From CAZRHH01 sp964599885 (GTDB taxonomy: Bacteria > Chloroflexota > Dehalococcoidia > DSTF01 > JACRBR01): a stretch of DNA of 34,777 nucleotides. The translations under genes were made by a program, and so were the position numbers. Location: positions 1-34,777 of the forward strand of contig CAZRHH010000027.1 of the NCBI GenBank assembly GCA_964599885.1, written 5' to 3'. Below are positions 31,280-34,777 of this stretch, piece after piece (positions within the stretch are counted from its first letter, which is position 1; every line of letters starts with the position of its first letter). The notes under the pieces were generated by a model that was not told the DNA's origin, searched no databases, and saw only the letters and a list, made by a program, of their open reading frames with translations.

Positions 31280-33572
31280 CAGCTTGTGTCCATTGTCCGT
31301 TGCATTGCTGCATGGGTTGCACGTTGTCGTAATCCAGGTAACCGACGAAGCTCATTCCGTCCTCTATCAGTTCCGTCCACAGCCAATCACGCCCGGCGTC
31401 GAAACCGCTGCCCTCCCAATCGCCCTGGTTGGGAACATGATCGTTGAACACGTCCGGGACGTAGTGGTTCCCCGGAACCTGAGGGATCGCCGACGGGCAG
31501 TCGGAATCGGTTTCGTCCCAATGGGGCGTACATGCCGACCAGTAACCCACGGGCGAAGGCAGGCTGACGACGTTGCACCGTGTGTGCCAGCGGCTTTCCC
31601 ACCAAAGGCCGATGCCACCCCAGCCTTGTGAGTCTTTGGACGCCTGCGTGATCGAACCCTCAACGCAGTAGCCGTGGTCGCTGAAGTACTGGCGTGTGGT
31701 TGCGGCGTTGACGCCATGTTCCAAGCCCGCATCAGTGAGCGCATCCTCCGTCTGCTGCTGCGCATCGGTATGCGTCGGTTCGTCCGAGATTAAGATCGTT
31801 GTAATTGGGTCGATCTCAACTCCCGGATGGCACCCTTCATCGAACGAGTACTCACCGCCGTCCGCCTCCCAGTCCGTATCCGCCGTGTGGGACGACGACG
31901 TATACGAGAACTCGAGCGTCCCGCTCTCATGTCCATTGCCCGAGTAGATCCAGATCGTATGCATGCCCAATGTGTTGAGCGTGCACGGCGTAGTGAACTC
32001 AATATTGCTCGCGCCCGTACAGACGGTCGATCCGTTTGGCCGCCGCAGCGACATCCTTGGGTTCAGGCCCGACGTGACTTCCTCGGCGTGTATGAGCACC
32101 TCCTCACCATTCGCGCCCTGGAACGTATAGGGGTACCAGCGCATCGGCGTGATACCCCGCGAGACCACGACATCGTGCGGCAGATTGGTTCCCATTTCCG
32201 ACGTGGGCGTGCTCATGCGGGCGAGGTGGATGTTGAACGCGCCGCTCTCGTAACCGTTGATTGAGTACATCCAGATCGTATGCGTGCCGGGTGTGTCGAG
32301 CGTACACTCCGTCGTAAACTCGGGGTTCCCCCCAGTTGAGCACAACGTCGAGCCGTTCGGGCGTCGTAGCGACATCATGGGGAACACGCTGGCAGCCACT
32401 TCGCGGGCGCGGATCAGCAGTTTCTCCCCGACGGCGCCGTTGAACGTGTACGGATGCCACTTCATACCGGTGATGCTGCCGGTCATCACGTCGCCGTACG
32501 AGATCGGCGTTGCCGCTTGCGTCGTGGGTGCGCTGATGCGGGAGAGGTGTAGGTTGAATGCGCCGCTCTCGGTGCCACCAAAGGAGTACACCCAGATCGT
32601 GTACGTGCCGGGCGTGTCGAGCGTACACTCCGTCGTAAACTCGGGGTTTCCCCCGGTTGAGCACAACGTCGAGCCATCCGGGCGTCGTAGCGACATCATG
32701 GGGAACACACTGGCAGCCACTTCGCGGATGCGAACCAGCAGCTTCTCCCCGATGGCGCCGGTGAACGTGTACGGGCGCCACTTCATCGCGGTGACGCTTC
32801 CGGTCACCACGTCCCCGTACGCTATTGGCGTAGCCGCTTCCGTCGTGGGTGCGCTCATCCGGGCGAGGTGGATGTTGAAACCGCCGCTCTCGTTGCCGGC
32901 ATTGGAGTACACCCAGAGCGTATGTGTTCCGGGTGCGTTGACCGTGCACTCGGCGGTGATTTCCGCACTGTTGAAGGCGGAGCAGAGAACGGATCCGTCC
33001 GGGCGTCGCAATGACATCCTGGGGAACAGGCCGGCATTCAGTTCCCGGACACGAACTAGTAACTTCTCGCCGATCGCGCCGGAGAAGGTGAACGGGTGCC
33101 ACTTCATCGCAACGATGGTGCCGCTGAGGACGTCACCATACGCAATCGATGTGGGTGCCTCGGTTGTGGGAGCACTGACGCGTGCCAGGTACAGAGTGTA
33201 GTCTCCGGTCGCCCATGGCGCTGACTCGGCGACGATGGTATGTAGTCCAGGCGAGGTGAGTGTGCATTCACCTTGCACCTCGCTGCTCCCGGAGCCCGTG
33301 CATAACTGCGTGCCGTCCGGCCTTCGGACGGTGAACTTCGGAGCGATCGCCGCCGTCCCTTCGCGCATTCGGAAGAGCACTCTTTCACCTATGGCGCCCG
33401 AAAACGTGAATGAGTCCTGTTCCCCGTTCACGGCGAGGCTGCAGCTCGCGACGTCTCCATAAACGGCCGCGCTGTTACACACAGCTTCGGCGCGCTCGGT
33501 AGATACTGTGGCGCCTACATAGAGGATCGCGGCTGTTGCCAGGGCGAGAATGGGGATTCTGATAGCTCGCAA
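31248..33572 (-). CDS. Secreted protein with five ~107-aa beta repeats (PPC-like) and unknown C-terminal domain
   Basis: The 774-aa product starts at TTG 33572, chosen because GGAGG lies just upstream and a signal peptide follows at once (MRAIRIPILALATAAILYVG..., cleavage near AEA-V at residue 30). Repeats of about 107 residues start at roughly 36, 143, 250, 357 and 464. Each has FTFxGAxGEKLLxRxRE, the block SLRRPDGSxLC, a second Cys, and GxHTIWVYS, a beta-sandwich pattern like bacterial pre-peptidase C-terminal domains. One Cys pair per repeat (LCS...ECT) may form a disulfide. Residues about 570-774 form an unrecognised domain with several Cys and Trp. Repeats 3 and 4 are nearly identical even at DNA level. 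The gene leads the A-B-A'-B' chain. Confidence 0.85.
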   Translation of the reverse strand: MRAIRIPILALATAAILYVGATVSTERAEAVCNSAAVYGDVASCSLAVNGEQDSFTFSGAIGERVLFRMREGTAAIAPKFTVRRPDGTQLCTGSGSSEVQGECTLTSPGLHTIVAESAPWATGDYTLYLARVSAPTTEAPTSIAYGDVLSGTIVAMKWHPFTFSGAIGEKLLVRVRELNAGLFPRMSLRRPDGSVLCSAFNSAEITAECTVNAPGTHTLWVYSNAGNESGGFNIHLARMSAPTTEAATPIAYGDVVTGSVTAMKWRPYTFTGAIGEKLLVRIREVAASVFPMMSLRRPDGSTLCSTGGNPEFTTECTLDTPGTYTIWVYSFGGTESGAFNLHLSRISAPTTQAATPISYGDVMTGSITGMKWHPYTFNGAVGEKLLIRAREVAASVFPMMSLRRPNGSTLCSTGGNPEFTTECTLDTPGTHTIWMYSINGYESGAFNIHLARMSTPTSEMGTNLPHDVVVSRGITPMRWYPYTFQGANGEEVLIHAEEVTSGLNPRMSLRRPNGSTVCTGASNIEFTTPCTLNTLGMHTIWIYSGNGHESGTLEFSYTSSSHTADTDWEADGGEYSFDEGCHPGVEIDPITTILISDEPTHTDAQQQTEDALTDAGLEHGVNAATTRQYFSDHGYCVEGSITQASKDSQGWGGIGLWWESRWHTRCNVVSLPSPVGYWSACTPHWDETDSDCPSAIPQVPGNHYVPDVFNDHVPNQGDWEGSGFDAGRDWLWTELIEDGMSFVGYLDYDNVQPMQQCNGQWTQADGKVNIIQLQ

Positions 33573-33722
33573 GTTGCCCTCCAGCGAGAATCTACGTACC
33601 GGCGGGGCGGTATTCGCGAAGCGAGCATAGGCTCGCGATCCGGCCATGTCAAGCCCACTGTGCGACATCCGAAATTCCGAAGACGCGCATGAAGTCCGTC
33701 ACGCTTTGTTGCCTTGCGTCGC

Positions 33723-33751
33723 TTGTCCCCCTCCCCGCCCCCACATATACT
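33723..33751 (+). promoter_or_regulatory. rpmH promoter
   Basis: TTGTCC (33723-33728), a 17-base spacer and TATACT (33746-33751) form a good sigma70 promoter 51 bases before the rpmH start. Confidence 0.6.
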
Positions 33752-33801
33752 GATGCGCGCCCGCCGTGGCGCACCTTTGTCGTTCCCGAGGAGGCAGTCC
33801 C

Positions 33802-33945
33802 GTGCCCAAGCGTACGTACCAGCCCAAAGTCATCCCGCGTCGGCGGCGGCATGGGTTTTTGCACCGCATGGCGACCGTCGGCGGCCGCAACGTCATCCGC
33901 CACCGCCGCACCAAAGGTCGTATGCGTCTGACCGTCGTGAAGTAA
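33802..33945 (+). CDS. rpmH: 50S ribosomal protein L34
   Basis: The 47-aa very basic protein begins with GTG 33802 after GAGGAGG (33788-33794). It reads MPKRTYQPKVIPRRRRHGFL and continues HRMATVGGRNVIRHRRTKGR to MRLTVVK, matching L34, which sits in the large ribosomal subunit. rpmH followed by rnpA is a conserved order next to dnaA and the replication origin in many bacteria. Confidence 0.95.
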   Translation: MPKRTYQPKVIPRRRRHGFLHRMATVGGRNVIRHRRTKGRMRLTVVK

Positions 33946-34006
33946 AGTTTTGTGAGCCGGGTGACGTTTGTGGCTTCGAGATAGCCACAGATGTCTGGTA
34001 CCGTCC

Positions 34007-34372
34007 ATGCGCCGAGAACACCGCCTCCGCCGCCGCAAGGACTTCGCCGCGGCATACCGGGCGGGGGTATCTCGAGGGAATAGCCTGCTCGTCGTCCGCG
34101 TGCGCCCGAACGGCGGGTCGCACACCCGATGGGGGTTCGTCACCGGCAAAGTCATCGGCGGCGCTGTCGTCCGGAATCTCGTCAAGCGACGCCTGCGCGA
34201 GGCGGCGCGGACCATCACAGTACCGGACGGCGTCGATATCGTCGTCGGAGCGCGGAAGCCGGCGGCGACGGCTGAGTACGAAGCGCTGAGGCGCGCGCTG
34301 GTGTCGCTTTCGCCGCGAATACAATCAAACGAAGCATCCGCCGGGCGGATCGAGACCCAGGAGAACGCGTGA
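34007..34372 (+). CDS. rnpA: Ribonuclease P protein component
   Basis: The 121-aa basic protein has MRREHRLRRRKDFAAAYRAG, then RWGFVTGKVIGGAVVRNLVKRRLREAAR, the conserved RNR-type RNA-binding helix (here VVRNLVKRRLRE). It binds RNase P RNA and helps mature tRNA 5' ends. ATG 34007 is chosen; an upstream GTG at 33968 is in frame but less likely. Its stop overlaps the yidD start (GTGA). Confidence 0.95.
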   Translation: MRREHRLRRRKDFAAAYRAGVSRGNSLLVVRVRPNGGSHTRWGFVTGKVIGGAVVRNLVKRRLREAARTITVPDGVDIVVGARKPAATAEYEALRRALVSLSPRIQSNEASAGRIETQENA

Positions 34373-34614
34373 AGAGGCCCGCCCTCGCCGCTATCCGCTT
34401 CTACCAGCAGCGCATCTCGCCCGGCATGGCGCCCGCCTGCCGCTTCCAGCCGACGTGCTCCGTCTACGCCTACGACGCCATCAACGAGTACGGCGCCGTC
34501 CGCGGCATCGCGATGGCCGCCTGGCGCATCCTTCGCTGTAACCCGCTGAACGACGGCGGTTTCGAACCTGTACCCGAACGGACAACCCGCCGCGAGAGGC
34601 CTTCTCGGGCGTGA
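34369..34614 (+). CDS. yidD: Membrane protein insertion efficiency factor YidD
   Basis: The 81-aa product starts at GTG 34369 within the rnpA stop (GTGA). It has the characteristic YidD motif FYQQRISPGMAPACRFQPTCS, then YAYDAINEYGAVRG and RILRCNPLNDGGFEPV. The conserved Cys residues are in place. YidD is a small peripheral inner-membrane protein thought to assist YidC insertion. The order rpmH-rnpA-yidD-yidC is the classical one. Confidence 0.94.
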   Translation: MKRPALAAIRFYQQRISPGMAPACRFQPTCSVYAYDAINEYGAVRGIAMAAWRILRCNPLNDGGFEPVPERTTRRERPSRA

Positions 34615-34615
34615 T

Positions 34616-34631
34616 TGTTTCACGTGAAACA
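34616..34631. other. parS: parS centromere site 1
   Basis: TGTTTCACGTGAAACA, a perfect 16-bp palindrome identical to the bacterial parS consensus, starts two bases after the yidD stop. ParB binds it to load onto the origin region for chromosome segregation. Confidence 0.95.
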
Positions 34632-34672
34632 TTGAAATCGACCGCACCTACACCGTTGCCCGCTGCCCCCAT

Positions 34673-34688
34673 TGTTTCACGTGAAACA
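34673..34688. other. parS: parS centromere site 2
   Basis: A second identical TGTTTCACGTGAAACA, 57 bases from the first, ends at the base before ATG 34689, so ParB bound here would cover the translation-start region of the downstream gene. Confidence 0.95.
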
Positions 34689-34777
34689 ATGGCTCGGCGC
34701 CGCCTGCGCATATCCGCAGTCGCGCTCATTGGCGTGGTCGCGCTCGGCGCGGCGGCGTGCGGCGCCCCGCCCGGGCC
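34689..34777 (+). CDS. yidC: Start of a lipoprotein, probably YidC (membrane insertase), 5' part only
   Basis: Only the first 29 codons are inside the window: MARRRLRISAVALIGVVALG then AAACGAPPG. That is a positively charged N-terminus, a hydrophobic core and a lipobox (GAAAC, Cys at residue 24). Position directly after yidD makes YidC the likeliest identity, and Gram-positive-type YidC proteins can be lipoproteins, but no YidC domain is visible. The perfect parS site takes the place of a Shine-Dalgarno. Confidence 0.55.
   Translation, partial: MARRRLRISAVALIGVVALGAAACGAPPG

Noticed and set aside
32257..33201. Apparent repeat array
   Set aside because: The 321-bp periodicity encodes protein repeats. 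There are no short identical repeats with unique spacers, so this is not a CRISPR array.
1..34777. tRNA or rRNA genes
   Set aside because: I scanned the intergenic gaps for T-loop and acceptor patterns and saw none; a covariance-model search would be needed to exclude small RNAs.

Overview
The window is a dense, GC-rich (roughly two-thirds G+C) bacterial chromosomal segment. It looks like an environmental genome, plausibly a Chloroflexota-type lineage. The pointers are dockerin-like secreted proteins, a KaiC-like ATPase, csoR/copZ/copA copper genes and many start codons sitting right after a -10 box; this taxonomic guess is inference only. The right edge carries rpmH-rnpA-yidD, the start of a probable yidC, and two perfect copies of the bacterial parS palindrome, so that end probably lies close to the replication origin.

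Layout, left to right. Positions 1-3150: end of a CAP-domain secreted protein, a dockerin-like secreted protein, a YqeY-type protein, a universal stress protein and a small hypothetical gene. 3195-9159: leucyl aminopeptidase, an unrecognised 371-aa membrane-tail protein, a GMC oxidoreductase, an SQR/NDH-2-like flavoprotein and a stand-alone receiver. 9170-13330: a copper island with a damaged cupredoxin gene, a P1B copper ATPase carrying an extra C-terminal transmembrane helix plus cupredoxin domain, CopZ, and CsoR with a visible promoter and operator. 13460-16401: a PPOX-fold protein, a small conserved membrane protein and a GH15 glucoamylase-like enzyme. 16680-19204: a three-gene signalling operon (unknown 119-aa protein, double-domain KaiC-like ATPase, OmpR-type regulator). 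19275-24011: a DUF2283-like protein, valyl-tRNA synthetase, a short terminal-inverted-repeat element and larB. 24185-29548: a large thrombospondin-type-3/dockerin-like secreted protein, a formyltransferase-fold enzyme with an upstream zinc-ribbon gene, a toxin-antitoxin pair with a frameshifted ParE toxin, and an acyl-CoA dehydrogenase.

29734-33572 holds the most unusual locus: a minus-strand chain of overlapping genes. It starts with a secreted protein of five 107-residue beta repeats, continues with a Cys-rich membrane-anchored protein (A) and a small multi-span membrane protein (B), and ends with a second, partly truncated A-B pair. This looks like a tandemly duplicated, undescribed envelope system. 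33802 to the end is the rpmH-rnpA-yidD-parS-(yidC) origin-proximal block.

Two themes recur. First, at least six genes have a TANNNT hexamer 5-8 nt before the start codon and no Shine-Dalgarno, which points to frequent leaderless transcription. Second, some small genes (cupredoxin, parE) contain apparent single-base indels, which are either real decay or assembly errors.
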